The position numbers and the translations under genes were made by a program. Below the pieces are notes generated by a model. The model was not told the origin of the DNA, ran no database searches, and was given only the letters and a program-made list of their open reading frames with translations. DNA of 64,000 bases from Candidatus Competibacteraceae bacterium (lineage in GTDB: Bacteria; Pseudomonadota; Gammaproteobacteria; Competibacterales; Competibacteraceae): contig CP065007.1 in assembly GCA_016699715.1 (NCBI GenBank), positions 3,235,001-3,299,000 on the forward strand, in the 5' to 3' direction. Below, piece by piece: positions 8,602 to 17,406 of this stretch (position 1 is its first letter; each line of letters begins with the position of its first letter).

Positions 8602-10853
8602 CCGGCCTCCTTATCGGCATTTAACGGCACGGTGGGACCAGCGGGCGGGACCGGAGACCCGGCGGCGCCATGTAGCGGCAGCCGGATCACGACCCGGGCG
8701 CCGCCATCCGCCGGCGATTCCAACTGGATCCATCCCCCGTGTTCTTCAACGATTTTCTTGACGATGGCCAATCCTAGTCCGGTTCCCTTGGGTTTGGTAG
8801 TCACATAGGGCTCGAAGGCGCTGTTCAGGATGTTGTCGGGAAAACCGGGGCCGTCGTCGCGTAAACTCAGTTGGGCGCAATCGGCGCCGGTCACATGCTC
8901 ACGGGCGGCACCGATCCACAAGGTCGAACCGTGGCCGTCGCCGATGGCTTCGATCGAATTCTTGACCAGGTTGTGCAGCAACTGGCGTAACCGCCCCTTG
9001 TCGGCGTTGATCGGCAGCGGCTCGGGGGCCAGATCCAGCTTGATCTCCACGCCGGCCGGATAATCGCGGTACAGATAGAGTACCTCGGCAATGAATTCGT
9101 TCAGTTCCACCGGCTCCAGGCGCAGGCGCGGTGGGCGGGCATATTCGTTGAAAGCGTCCACCATCTCCTTCATCGCCTGCACCTGCTGGATGATGGTGTG
9201 GGTACCGCGATCCAGCACCCGGCCTTGCTCCGCATCGAACTGCTTGAGGTACTTGTGACGAATGCGCTCGGTGGCCAATTGGATGGGCGTCAGCGGATTC
9301 TTGATTTCGTGCGCCAGTCGGCGTGCCACCTCGGCCCAGGCGGCGTCGCGTTCAGCCTGCATTAGATGGGTGATGTCGTCGAAAACCACGACGTGACCGC
9401 CGCGCAGGCCGACCGTGTCCGGCAGCGAACTGCCGCGACACATCAGAATGCGCCGACCAGAGCCACTGAACCAGCTAATCTCCTGCCGCCAGTCGCCGGT
9501 CTCGGCGAACTGAGGCGCAATCGCTTCAAGAAAATCCTGCAATACCGGCTGCTCGATCGCGATGATCTGGCTGTGGGTGCCGACGAACGCCTGTAAGTCC
9601 ACGCCCAGGATTTGGCTGGCCGCCTCGTTGCAGGTTTGCAGACAGCCGGCCTGATCGATGGTCAGGACCCCGGACGACAATCGCGCCAGCATCGCCTCCA
9701 GATAAGCGCGCTGACTTTCGACCACTTCCTGGCTGCGCTGCGCGGCGTCGCGCGCCTGCGCCAGGTTACGGGTCATCTGGTTGAAGGACTGCACCAGGAA
9801 ACCCAGCTCGTCGGTACCGGCGCGTGTCATCAGTTGTTTGTCGAACTGGCCGGCGGCGACTGCCTGGGTGCCATCGGCCAGTTCGCGCAACGGCCGCACC
9901 AAGCGGTGCGCGGTGTAGAACGCGGCCCAGAACGCCGCCAGCACCGCCAGCAGCAGCGCCAGCGACAGGATCAGCGTAAAACTGGCTTTCAGCGGCGCCC
10001 GCAGGAAGATTAATTCCTTATAGCTGTCGAAGGCCGCCTGCACCGCGTCGGCCAACAGGCTGAGCCGGTCGGTCACCGGAAACAGTGCTTGCAGCAACCG
10101 ATCCTCGTTGCCGAAGTTGGTGACCCGCACCACCACACGGATGTGGAACCCCCTGTCGCGGATTGGCTCCAGGCCAACGTAATCGCGACCCTGCCGCACT
10201 TGCAGCAACACTGTATCCGGCGGCGGTTCCGGCAAAGCCGACGATGGATAGGCGGTGGCGGTGGCGGTGGCGGTGGCGATGATGCGACCACCGCGCCCGA
10301 ACAGGGTCAGCTCGGAAGCCTCGCCGAAATCGAGCAAGTCGTCCAGACGCCGGGCCACCTGCTCTCCGTCGTTCTCGGCGACGCTGTTGGCGATCCGCGT
10401 GGTCTGCTTGAGTACGTCGCGCATCCGCAGATCCAATGCGGTGCGGCTGAGTTCCAGGGCATCCTCCAGACCGCGGTCCACCTGAACATTGAACCAGCTA
10501 TCGATACCGCGCTGTAGGAAATTCAGCGAGAAGCCGTAAACCAGCGCCACCGGTGTGATGGCCAGCACGGCGAAGATCCCCACCAGCCGCAAGATCAACC
10601 GCGCGCCGGGTACCTGACGGCGGTACAAAGCGAGCAAACTGATCAGATTGTAAAGAATCAGCGCCGCCAATACCGCCAGCCCGACGGCGCTGGCCAGCAA
10701 CAGCCAGGCATACAGCTGTTCGAAGTGGGTCGAGTTGGTGGTGGCGCCCGCCACCAGCACCAACATGACCAACAGCAACCCCAGCAGCAGCAACACGGGG
10801 GATAGCCCTTGACCACGGGCGAGGCGGCGGATCAAAGCGGCCACGTATACCAC
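8598..10853 (-). CDS. ntrY: NtrY-type membrane sensor histidine kinase
   Basis: A 751-residue sensor kinase with three N-terminal membrane helices within residues 18-112, a periplasmic region to about 290, a further helix (TLILSLALLLAVLAAFWAA), HAMP, PAS, HisKA with phospho-acceptor His in RRLAHEIKNPLTP, and a HATPase domain with DDGPGFPDN and GTGLGLAIVKK. This is the NtrY layout. The periplasmic region contains an Ala-Thr dipeptide run (residues 193-201) encoded by a hexanucleotide repeat. The gene start overlaps the end of the DUF4390 gene by 22 bases and its own end overlaps ntrX, so the three are translationally linked. The signal sensed is not known; NtrY/NtrX has been tied to nitrogen and redox control in other proteobacteria. 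Confidence 0.88.
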   Translation of the reverse strand: MVYVAALIRRLARGQGLSPVLLLLGLLLVMLVLVAGATTNSTHFEQLYAWLLLASAVGLAVLAALILYNLISLLALYRRQVPGARLILRLVGIFAVLAITPVALVYGFSLNFLQRGIDSWFNVQVDRGLEDALELSRTALDLRMRDVLKQTTRIANSVAENDGEQVARRLDDLLDFGEASELTLFGRGGRIIATATATATAYPSSALPEPPPDTVLLQVRQGRDYVGLEPIRDRGFHIRVVVRVTNFGNEDRLLQALFPVTDRLSLLADAVQAAFDSYKELIFLRAPLKASFTLILSLALLLAVLAAFWAAFYTAHRLVRPLRELADGTQAVAAGQFDKQLMTRAGTDELGFLVQSFNQMTRNLAQARDAAQRSQEVVESQRAYLEAMLARLSSGVLTIDQAGCLQTCNEAASQILGVDLQAFVGTHSQIIAIEQPVLQDFLEAIAPQFAETGDWRQEISWFSGSGRRILMCRGSSLPDTVGLRGGHVVVFDDITHLMQAERDAAWAEVARRLAHEIKNPLTPIQLATERIRHKYLKQFDAEQGRVLDRGTHTIIQQVQAMKEMVDAFNEYARPPRLRLEPVELNEFIAEVLYLYRDYPAGVEIKLDLAPEPLPINADKGRLRQLLHNLVKNSIEAIGDGHGSTLWIGAAREHVTGADCAQLSLRDDGPGFPDNILNSAFEPYVTTKPKGTGLGLAIVKKIVEEHGGWIQLESPADGGARVVIRLPLHGAAGSPVPPAGPTVPLNADKEAG
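10251..10280. repeat. In-frame hexanucleotide repeat within ntrY
   Basis: Four copies of GGCGGT followed by GGCGAT on the plus strand; on the coding strand they encode alternating Ala-Thr at residues 193-201 of the NtrY-like kinase. The unit is six bases, so copy-number change would lengthen or shorten the periplasmic loop without breaking the frame. Confidence 0.8.
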
Positions 10854-11413
10854 TCGCTGGTCAGTTGCCAGTCCTCGGAGAGATAGGCGAACAAGCGCAG
10901 CGGCGTCGGCAAGGTATCGAGAGCGAGTTGCGCCCGCAAAGCCCCTTCGTAGCGCTGGTCGGGCGCCAGCAGGCTGCGATCAAGCATGGGGAATTCGTGA
11001 ATCTGGCTCATGAACCGCAGTGCGGCCGGGCGGGTGGAGAAATTGCGGCGCTCACCGCTGTTGAGATTGTGGACCAGATATTGCCGGCTCAGCGCATGGT
11101 ATTCGAGGCGGAAGCGCTGTGCCAACGAATAGACTGTTTCATCCCACACCCACGAGCGTCGCCGCCGTACCTCCATTAGTAGTTCGATGGTTAGTGGCAC
11201 CCCGTTTTGCAGGGCATCCAGCGCCGGCTCGCTCAGGTCGTATTCAATCTGGGCGCTCAGATGGTAGACCCCTTTCTCCAAGCGGGTACTGGCGCTGATC
11301 ACGTCGAACCCAGCCGCCCGGGCACTACTGGCGCTCTCCAACAGCACCAGTAGCGCCAGTGCCAGCAGTCCGAGACGGGACCGGGTCTTGATCGGCACGC
11401 CATCCGGCATCAT
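10832..11413 (-). CDS. DUF4390 domain-containing exported protein
   Basis: A 193-residue protein of the DUF4390 family, whose function is unknown. It begins with a basic n-region and hydrophobic core (RLGLLALALLVLLESASSARA), a probable signal peptide, then a beta-rich body with the family features YHLSAQIEYDLSEPALDAL and FRLEYHALSRQYLVHNL. The start was set at the ATG whose last bases overlap the rsmB stop (ATGA). The gene sits between rsmB and ntrY, overlapping both. This family is regularly found in front of ntrY in gammaproteobacteria, suggesting a role in the same envelope-sensing pathway, but that is inference from position. Confidence 0.8.
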   Translation of the reverse strand: MMPDGVPIKTRSRLGLLALALLVLLESASSARAAGFDVISASTRLEKGVYHLSAQIEYDLSEPALDALQNGVPLTIELLMEVRRRRSWVWDETVYSLAQRFRLEYHALSRQYLVHNLNSGERRNFSTRPAALRFMSQIHEFPMLDRSLLAPDQRYEGALRAQLALDTLPTPLRLFAYLSEDWQLTSEWYTWPL

Positions 11414-12723
11414 GGTTCCGTCTCTGGGGAAGTGGCCCGCTGGCATAGCACGGCGTAATAGAAACCATCCATGCCGCCCTCGCCCGGCAGAATCTGACGG
11501 CCATGCGGTAAGGCGCGTCCCCAGTCCGCCATGATCGGCTGCTCGTGGGCATCCGGATGGGCGGTGAGAAAAGCCGCCACCACCCGCTCGTTTTCCGCGC
11601 GCAACACCGAGCAGGTGACATACAGCAGCCGGCCACCCGGCCGCAGCAGCGGCCACAACTCGGTCAGCAACGCCTGCTGCCGTTCGGCCAGCGCGGCGAT
11701 ATCGCTCTCGCGGCGCAGCAACTTGATATCGGGATGGCGGCGGATCACCCCGGTTGCCGAACAGGGAGCGTCCAGCAAAATTCGATCGTAAAGCGCGCCG
11801 TCCCACCAGTCCGCCGGCCGCCGGGCGTCGCCCACAAGCAGTCGAGCACTCAGCCGCAGCCGGGCCAAGGTATCGCGCACCCGCTCCAGCCGGCCGGCAT
11901 TGCAATCCAGCGCGGTCAGATCGAGGTCCGGCCCACATTCCAGCAGATGCCCGGTCTTACCGCCGGGCGCGGCACAGGCGTCCAGCACCCGCTGCCCCGG
12001 TCGAGCCTCCAGCAACGCCGCCGCCAGTTGCGCGCCGGCATCCTGAACCGATACCCAACCCTCGGCGAAACCCGGCAATGTCGCCGGATCGGTGGGAGTG
12101 GACAGGGTCAGCGCGGTTTCGACCGCCGCCGGCCTGGTGTCGCAACCCGCCGTCGCCAGCCGTTGCCGGTACGCCTCCCGATCGAGCCGAAGACGATTGA
12201 TCCGCAGCGTGAAAGGCGGGCGGACATTGTTGGCGGCGACGATGGCCGGCCAGTCGTCCGGCCAATCCCGCCGCAGCCAGTCCAACAACCAGCGCGGATG
12301 GGCGGCACGGGCTTCCGCATCCGCCTCGACCAGCGCCTCCAGTTCCGCCCGGCGGCGCAGCGCGTTTCGCAGCACCGCGTTGACCAGACCCGCCGCCCAG
12401 GGCTTGCGCAATGGGCGGACGGCGGCGACGGTTTCGGCCACCGCGGCGTGTTCGGGAACGCGCAAGTGCCACAATTGGTAGAGACCCGCCAGCAGCAAGC
12501 CCCGAACCACCGGCTCACCTGGCGCCAGCGGTCGCGCCAGCAATCGGTCGAGCAAAAACTGCAACCGTGGCTGCCAGCGGCAGACGCCGTAACACAGCTC
12601 CTGCAGCAAACCGCGTTCGCCCGGATTAGCGTGCTCCAGCGCCGACGGCAGCACCGTGGCCAGCGATTCCCCCTCGCCCAATACCCGACCCAGCGCCTGA
12701 GCCGCGATGACGCGGGCGTTCAT
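11410..12723 (-). CDS. rsmB: 16S rRNA (cytosine(967)-C(5))-methyltransferase
   Basis: RsmB makes m5C967 in 16S rRNA using SAM. The 437-residue product has an N-terminal NusB-like RNA-binding domain (about 1-140, ARVIAAQALGRVLGEGESL) and a Rossmann methyltransferase domain with motif I VLDACAAPGGKTGHLLE. The two catalytic cysteine motifs are present, DAPCSATGVIRRHPD and YVTCSVLRAEN. The start was chosen at the ATG overlapping the fmt stop, which gives the expected NusB-like beginning; the open frame extends about 32 codons further upstream without similarity. Gene order def-fmt-rsmB is conserved with E. coli. Confidence 0.95.
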   Translation of the reverse strand: MNARVIAAQALGRVLGEGESLATVLPSALEHANPGERGLLQELCYGVCRWQPRLQFLLDRLLARPLAPGEPVVRGLLLAGLYQLWHLRVPEHAAVAETVAAVRPLRKPWAAGLVNAVLRNALRRRAELEALVEADAEARAAHPRWLLDWLRRDWPDDWPAIVAANNVRPPFTLRINRLRLDREAYRQRLATAGCDTRPAAVETALTLSTPTDPATLPGFAEGWVSVQDAGAQLAAALLEARPGQRVLDACAAPGGKTGHLLECGPDLDLTALDCNAGRLERVRDTLARLRLSARLLVGDARRPADWWDGALYDRILLDAPCSATGVIRRHPDIKLLRRESDIAALAERQQALLTELWPLLRPGGRLLYVTCSVLRAENERVVAAFLTAHPDAHEQPIMADWGRALPHGRQILPGEGGMDGFYYAVLCQRATSPETEP

Positions 12724-13667
12724 GTCGCGCCCAGCCGCTGGCCGGCTAGTCGGTGGGCGTTCAGAAACGCCGCGGCCGGCAATGGCCGGCCGCCAGGCAG
12801 TTGCACTTCGGTCAAGCACAGCACCCCGGAACCGGTCGCAACCACGATACCCGCCGGGTCTTCGCGCAGGACCGTGCCGGGCGCGGCGGCCACCGACTCC
12901 CGCTCGGCCCGCGCCCGCCAGACGCGCAGTGGCTGCCCACCCAGCCAGGTTCGGGCGACGGGATAAGGGTTGAACGCCAGCACCCGCCGCTCCAGTTCCA
13001 GCGCCGGCCGGGTCCAGTCCAGATCGGCCTCGGCCTTGTCCAACTTGGGCGCGTAGGTGGCGAGGGCGTCGTTCTGCGATTCGGCGATCAGTCGTCCGGC
13101 CAGCAGATCCGGCAGCGCCGCCCGCAGCGTTTCGGCGCCCAGCGCGGCCAATTGGTCGTGCAACTCGCCGCCCGTCATCCCCCGAGAAATCGGGCAGGTG
13201 GCCCGCGCCAGCACCGGCCCGGTATCCAGGCCGGCTTCCATGCGCATGAGGCAGATGCCGGTCTCGTCGTCACCGGCCAGCAGCGCCCGCTGAATCGGCG
13301 CCGCGCCGCGCCAGCGCGGCAACAACGAGGCATGGATGTTGATGCAGCCCAGTCGCGGGATCGCCAGCACCGCCGGCGGCAGGATCAGGCCATAGGCGGC
13401 CACCACCAGCAGATCCGGCGCCGTGGCCGCCAGATCGGTCCAAACGGCGGGATCGCGCAAACTGGCCGGCTGGTGAACCGGAATGCCGGCGGCCCGCGCG
13501 CAAACCTTGACCGGGCTGGCGCGCAACTGTCGGCCGCGCCCGGCCGGCCGATCCGGTTGGGTATAGACGGCGACGGGCGCACGCTCGGCATCGATCAGGG
13601 CTTGCAGGGCGGGCACCGCGAAATCGGGGGTACCCGCGAAGATCAAACGTAGCGAAGCAACGGTCAT
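12720..13667 (-). CDS. fmt: Methionyl-tRNA formyltransferase
   Basis: Fmt formylates Met on initiator tRNA using 10-formyl-tetrahydrofolate. The 315-residue length matches E. coli. The N-terminal formyltransferase domain carries FAGTPDFAVPALQAL and the active-site block NIHASLLPRWRGAAPIQRA with the catalytic Asn and His; the loop after it, DDETGICLMRMEAGLDTGP, is also typical. The C-terminal OB-like domain starts near residue 210. It overlaps rsmB by four bases and lies about 90 bases after def, so the peptide formylation and deformylation genes are clustered. Confidence 0.96.
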   Translation of the reverse strand: MTVASLRLIFAGTPDFAVPALQALIDAERAPVAVYTQPDRPAGRGRQLRASPVKVCARAAGIPVHQPASLRDPAVWTDLAATAPDLLVVAAYGLILPPAVLAIPRLGCINIHASLLPRWRGAAPIQRALLAGDDETGICLMRMEAGLDTGPVLARATCPISRGMTGGELHDQLAALGAETLRAALPDLLAGRLIAESQNDALATYAPKLDKAEADLDWTRPALELERRVLAFNPYPVARTWLGGQPLRVWRARAERESVAAAPGTVLREDPAGIVVATGSGVLCLTEVQLPGGRPLPAAAFLNAHRLAGQRLGAT

Positions 13668-13758
13668 GCGGTCAGCGGTTTGGCGGAGGCGCCACCCGTT
13701 TTCCGGAGACGGGTGGCACCATTTGGCGGGGCGGGCGCGGAGCCGAATGCATCCATGC

Positions 13759-14271
13759 TCAGGACACGTGCGATTCCAGTCGGATCTGTTTTTCCAGTTT
13801 CTTGCGGATGCGGTCGCGCTTCAGCGCCGACAGATAATCCACGAATAGCTTGCCATCCAGATGATCGATCTCGTGCTGGATGCAGACCGCCAACAGGCCG
13901 CTGGCGTCGAGTTCGAACGGCTCGCCATCGCGGTCCAGCGCGCTGACTCGGACCCGATCGGCGCGGCGGACGGTTTCGTAAAAGCCCGGCACCGACAAAC
14001 AACCCTCCTCCATCTCGCCTTCGCCTTCCCGCTCCAGCAGGGTCGGATTGATGAACACCAGCGGCCGATTTTTCTCCTCGGAAATATCCATCACCACGAT
14101 ACGTTTTCGAACGTTGACCTGAGTCGCGGCCAAACCGATGCCCGGTGCCGCGTACATGGTCTCCAGCATGTCGGCCACCAGCGCGCGCACGCCGTCGTCG
14201 ACGATTTCCACTGGCAGCGCCGGTTTACGTAGCCGGGAATCGGGATAATACAGTATGGTCAATCGTGCCAT
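13759..14271 (-). CDS. def: Peptide deformylase
   Basis: Metal-dependent enzyme that removes the formyl group from nascent N-terminal formyl-methionine. The 170-residue product has all three PDF motifs: GIGLAATQV, EGCLSVPG (metal-ligand Cys) and QHEIDHLDG (two metal-ligand His and catalytic Glu). The C-terminal basic helix, SALKRDRIRKKLEKQ, matches the ribosome-binding tail of E. coli PDF. The ATG is preceded by GGAG at good spacing; the open frame upstream of it is not conserved. It is divergent from the LysM lipoprotein gene, as in E. coli, where def is divergent from the LysM-protein/dprA side. Confidence 0.96.
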   Translation of the reverse strand: MARLTILYYPDSRLRKPALPVEIVDDGVRALVADMLETMYAAPGIGLAATQVNVRKRIVVMDISEEKNRPLVFINPTLLEREGEGEMEEGCLSVPGFYETVRRADRVRVSALDRDGEPFELDASGLLAVCIQHEIDHLDGKLFVDYLSALKRDRIRKKLEKQIRLESHVS

Positions 14272-14421
14272 GGTAGCTCCACGAATGCTTCGTTCAGTCG
14301 ACTCACTTAGCTTTTGCATACGGAAATCATACGAGAAACCCCGGCATGGGGGCTATACTTTAGCGCGATGGGGGTGATTCGCTACACTCCCGCCCGTTTC
14401 TTCGGAGGATGAGCAAGGATC

Positions 14422-15585
14422 ATGAACATCTCGCGTTCCTCGAACGTCACGCGTTCCTCAAAACGGCTTGGGGCGACCCTGTCACTGGCGGCGGCGCTTC
14501 TTCTCGGGGCATGCGCCCAAATGCCTTCCCAACCCGAATCCGGCCCCACCGTCGCCGAACCGCCGCTGATTTCGGGATCGGCGGCGGGAACCGCGGGAAC
14601 CGCCGGCGCGGCGCCGGCACCGGTCGTGCTGCGGCAGGATCACCCCCAAACCTACACCGTGGCCCCCGGCGACACGCTGTGGAGCATCGCCGGACGGTTT
14701 CTGCGGGACCCTTGGCAGTGGCGGGAGATCTGGCGGCAAAACCCGCAGCTCCGCAACCCGAACCGGATCTACCCCGGCGACGTACTCCAGTTCAGCCACG
14801 ATGCCGACGGTCAGCCTCAGTTGGCGGTCGCCGAGCGCGACGAGGTTCCGCTGATCAAACTGTCGCCCGAGGTTCGAATCGAGGAGTTGAGCCAACCGAT
14901 CCCGCCGGTGCCGCGCGACGCGGTCGAATCGTTCCTGATCCGCGCCGTGATCCTGAGCGACGCCCAGTGGAAAGGGACGCCCTACATCGTGGCCGACGAC
15001 GACGATCAGGTCGTTTACACCGACCGCGACCGGGTATACGCTCGCGGCTCTCTTTTCGACCAGCCACGCTATCAGGTGTTCCGCCCCGGCGAAGCACTGC
15101 GCGAGCCGGGCTCCGACCGCTACCTGGGCACCGCCGGCGTCTATCTGGGCGAAGCGATCCTGGAACAGGACGCCGATCCGGCCACATTTACGCTGGCCAA
15201 CACCATCGCCCCGATCCGGGCCGGCGACCGGCTGCTGCCGATCGAGGCCGAACGCGAGCTTTACAGCTTCGAGCCGCATCCGGTCCCGCCGGACACGGAA
15301 GGCTCCATCATCGCCGAACTCGACACCGACGTTACCCAGATCACCCAGTACAGCAGCGTCATCGTCAATCTGGGCGCTCAGGAAGGCATTGAGCCCGGCC
15401 ATGTGCTCGCCATCTACGGCAAGGGACGGGAAGTCGAGGATCCGGTCTCCGGCGGCAGCGTCAAGCTGCCGGGCGAACGGGCCGGCCTGTTGATGATTTA
15501 CAAAGTCCACGATCTGCTCAGCTACGGATTGGTGATGCAGGCCGAGCGTGCCATCCACTTGCAGGATCGGGTAACCACCCCCTGA
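14422..15585 (+). CDS. LysM domain-containing lipoprotein
   Basis: A 387-residue envelope protein. The N-terminus has a signal peptide with a lipobox-like end, SLAAALLLGACAQ, so it is probably lipidated at Cys31. A LysM peptidoglycan-binding domain follows (TYTVAPGDTLWSIAGRF at about 75-91, ending NRIYPGDVLQF). The remaining ~250 residues resemble the C-terminal region of the same gammaproteobacterial LysM family. The position, divergent from def and followed by dprA, is that of the conserved LysM gene at this locus. A role in cell-wall attachment is inferred from the domain; the enzymatic activity, if any, is unknown. Confidence 0.88.
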   Translation: MNISRSSNVTRSSKRLGATLSLAAALLLGACAQMPSQPESGPTVAEPPLISGSAAGTAGTAGAAPAPVVLRQDHPQTYTVAPGDTLWSIAGRFLRDPWQWREIWRQNPQLRNPNRIYPGDVLQFSHDADGQPQLAVAERDEVPLIKLSPEVRIEELSQPIPPVPRDAVESFLIRAVILSDAQWKGTPYIVADDDDQVVYTDRDRVYARGSLFDQPRYQVFRPGEALREPGSDRYLGTAGVYLGEAILEQDADPATFTLANTIAPIRAGDRLLPIEAERELYSFEPHPVPPDTEGSIIAELDTDVTQITQYSSVIVNLGAQEGIEPGHVLAIYGKGREVEDPVSGGSVKLPGERAGLLMIYKVHDLLSYGLVMQAERAIHLQDRVTTP

Positions 15586-16709
15586 ACGGTAACGCCACGC
15601 CTCCGGCCGCCGATCCGGCCTGGCTACTGGCGCTGCTGCGGGCGCCAGGCATTGGACCGGTCCGTTTTGCCCGGCTGCTGGCGCACTACGGTTCAGCGGC
15701 GGCGGTTTTCGCCGCCGACCACGCCGAACTGCGGCAACTGGATCTGCCGGCCGCCGCGCTCGACGCGTTGCGCCAACCCGACTGGCGGCGGGTGGAACAG
15801 GATCTGGCCTGGCTGGAACGGCCCGATAATCATCTGTTGCAACTGGATGACCCCCGCTACCCGCCGTTGTTGCGACAAATCACTTATCCGCCACCACTGC
15901 TGTTCGTCCACGGCGACCCCGACTGCTTGCGGGCACCGCAACTCGCTATCGTCGGCACCCGCAACCCGACCCCGCTCGGCCGGGAAACCGCTTACCACTT
16001 CGCCGCCCATCTGGCCGGCGCCGGCCTGGCCATCACCAGTGGCCTGGCGCTCGGCATCGACGCCGCCGCCCATCAGGGCGCGCTGGCCGGTGGCGGCCCA
16101 ACCATCGCGGTAATGGGCACCAGCCTGGACCGGGTTTATCCGGCCAGACATCGGGATCTGGCCCACGCCATCGCCGAACGGGGCGCCCTGCTATCGGAAC
16201 TGCCGGTCGGCACGCCGCCGATCGCCGAAAACTTCCCCCGGCGTAACCGCCTGATCAGCGGGCTGGCGCTGGGCGTGCTGGTGGTGGAAGCCGCCCTGCG
16301 GAGCGGTTCGCTGATCACCGCCCGCCAGGCCCTCGACCAGGGCCGGGAGGTGTTCGCGATCCCCGGTTCGATTCACAACCCGCTGGCCAAGGGCTGCCAT
16401 GCACTGATCCGACAGGGCGCGAAGCTGGTGGAAACGGCCACCGATATCCTGGAAGAGTTGGGTGCTCTTGCGGCGTTCGTCGGCGACGGGTCCGAAACCC
16501 CAGCCGCCGCGTCGCCAACCTCGGAAGTACTGGATGAAGACTACCGGCAACTGTTGGCGGCGATGGGCGATGGACCGCTGGCGGTCGATTCGCTGGTGGA
16601 ACGCTGCGGATTGACGGCGGAAGTGGTTTCCTCCATGCTGCTGATTTTGGAATTGGAAGGTTATGTGGCAGCCGTCCCCGGCGGTCTGTACTGCCGCCTG
16701 AAAGCCTGA
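15582..16709 (+). CDS. dprA: DNA-processing protein DprA, probable CTG start
   Basis: DprA binds single-stranded DNA and loads RecA during natural transformation. The Rossmann-like DprA domain is complete: GTRNPTPLGRE, TSGLALGIDAAAHQGAL, MGTSLDRVYPARH, FPRRNRLISGLA and EAALRSGSLITAR, followed by a C-terminal winged-helix-like domain. The first ordinary start in frame is TTG at 15768, but the conserved N-terminal SAM-like part (DPAWLLALLRAPGIGPVRFA) is encoded upstream of it, starting just after 15600. No ATG, GTG or TTG precedes it in frame; the best candidate is a CTG overlapping the stop of the LysM gene (CTGA). I therefore extend the gene to that CTG. The protein body is certain; the start is a proposal. 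Confidence 0.85.
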   Translation: MNGNATPPAADPAWLLALLRAPGIGPVRFARLLAHYGSAAAVFAADHAELRQLDLPAAALDALRQPDWRRVEQDLAWLERPDNHLLQLDDPRYPPLLRQITYPPPLLFVHGDPDCLRAPQLAIVGTRNPTPLGRETAYHFAAHLAGAGLAITSGLALGIDAAAHQGALAGGGPTIAVMGTSLDRVYPARHRDLAHAIAERGALLSELPVGTPPIAENFPRRNRLISGLALGVLVVEAALRSGSLITARQALDQGREVFAIPGSIHNPLAKGCHALIRQGAKLVETATDILEELGALAAFVGDGSETPAAASPTSEVLDEDYRQLLAAMGDGPLAVDSLVERCGLTAEVVSSMLLILELEGYVAAVPGGLYCRLKA

Positions 16710-16742
16710 AAGTCGGCCGCCCGAACCGGCGGTCGCCCGCGC

Positions 16743-16766
16743 CCACGCCGGACGGCGGGGGTTTTT
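16743..16766 (+). terminator. Possible intrinsic terminator after dprA
   Basis: A short GC-rich hairpin (CC-A-CGCC pairing with GGCG-G-GG around loop GGAC) is followed by GTTTTTA. It lies 33 bases after the dprA stop and just before smg. The stem has one mismatch, so confidence is moderate. Confidence 0.45.
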
Positions 16767-16777
16767 ATCCTTCCCAG

Positions 16778-17260
16778 ATGAGCGCTGGAATGAAAGAAAA
16801 CGTGTTGGACGTGCTGATGTACCTGTTTCAGAACTACATGGGCGATGATGAGGATACCGACCCCGACCGTGAATCCATCCAGACTGAACTGCTAGCCGCC
16901 GGTTTTCCCTCGCGGGAGATCCAACAGGCGTTCGAATGGTTGGACAGCCTGGTCGACCGTCAAGCGATCACCCTGCCGGTCAATCCCAGCTCCTGTCGCA
17001 TTTACGTGGCGCCGGAATTGGCGAAACTGGATGTGGAATGCCAGGGCTTCCTGCTGTTCCTGGAACAGAGCGGCATTCTCAATTCGGAAACCCGCGAACT
17101 GGTCATCGACCGGGTCATGGCGCTGGAGGCCGACGATATCGGCCTGCACCAACTCAAGTGGATCGTTCTGATGCTGCTGTTCAACCAGCCCGGTCAGGAA
17201 GAAGCCTGCGCCTGGCTGGAAGATCTGGTGCTCGACAGTCCGCCCGGCTACCTTCATTAA
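16778..17260 (+). CDS. smg: Smg family protein (DUF494)
   Basis: A 160-residue member of the Smg/DUF494 family, found next to dprA and topA in E. coli and relatives. The conserved start is MKENVLDVLMYLFQNY; here it is preceded by four extra codons (MSAG), so the true start may be the second ATG at 16790. The body is acidic and helical, with the family segments IQTELLAAGFPSREIQQAF and ALEADDIGLHQLKWI. The molecular function is not firmly known; a modulatory role towards DprA has been suggested by gene context. No signal peptide or membrane helix is seen. Confidence 0.9.
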   Translation: MSAGMKENVLDVLMYLFQNYMGDDEDTDPDRESIQTELLAAGFPSREIQQAFEWLDSLVDRQAITLPVNPSSCRIYVAPELAKLDVECQGFLLFLEQSGILNSETRELVIDRVMALEADDIGLHQLKWIVLMLLFNQPGQEEACAWLEDLVLDSPPGYLH

Positions 17261-17406
17261 GCGCCAACGCGCCAAGCGTTCGTTAGGTCTTTCCGTCGTT
17301 CGCTTGAATTCCCGCCGCGCCGGTCGGTCGTGGCGGGGGCATCGCCTTCTCGGGCCGGAGTTCGATCCGGCGCCACCTTTACACCAGTCACCCGCAGTGA
17401 TTTGTC

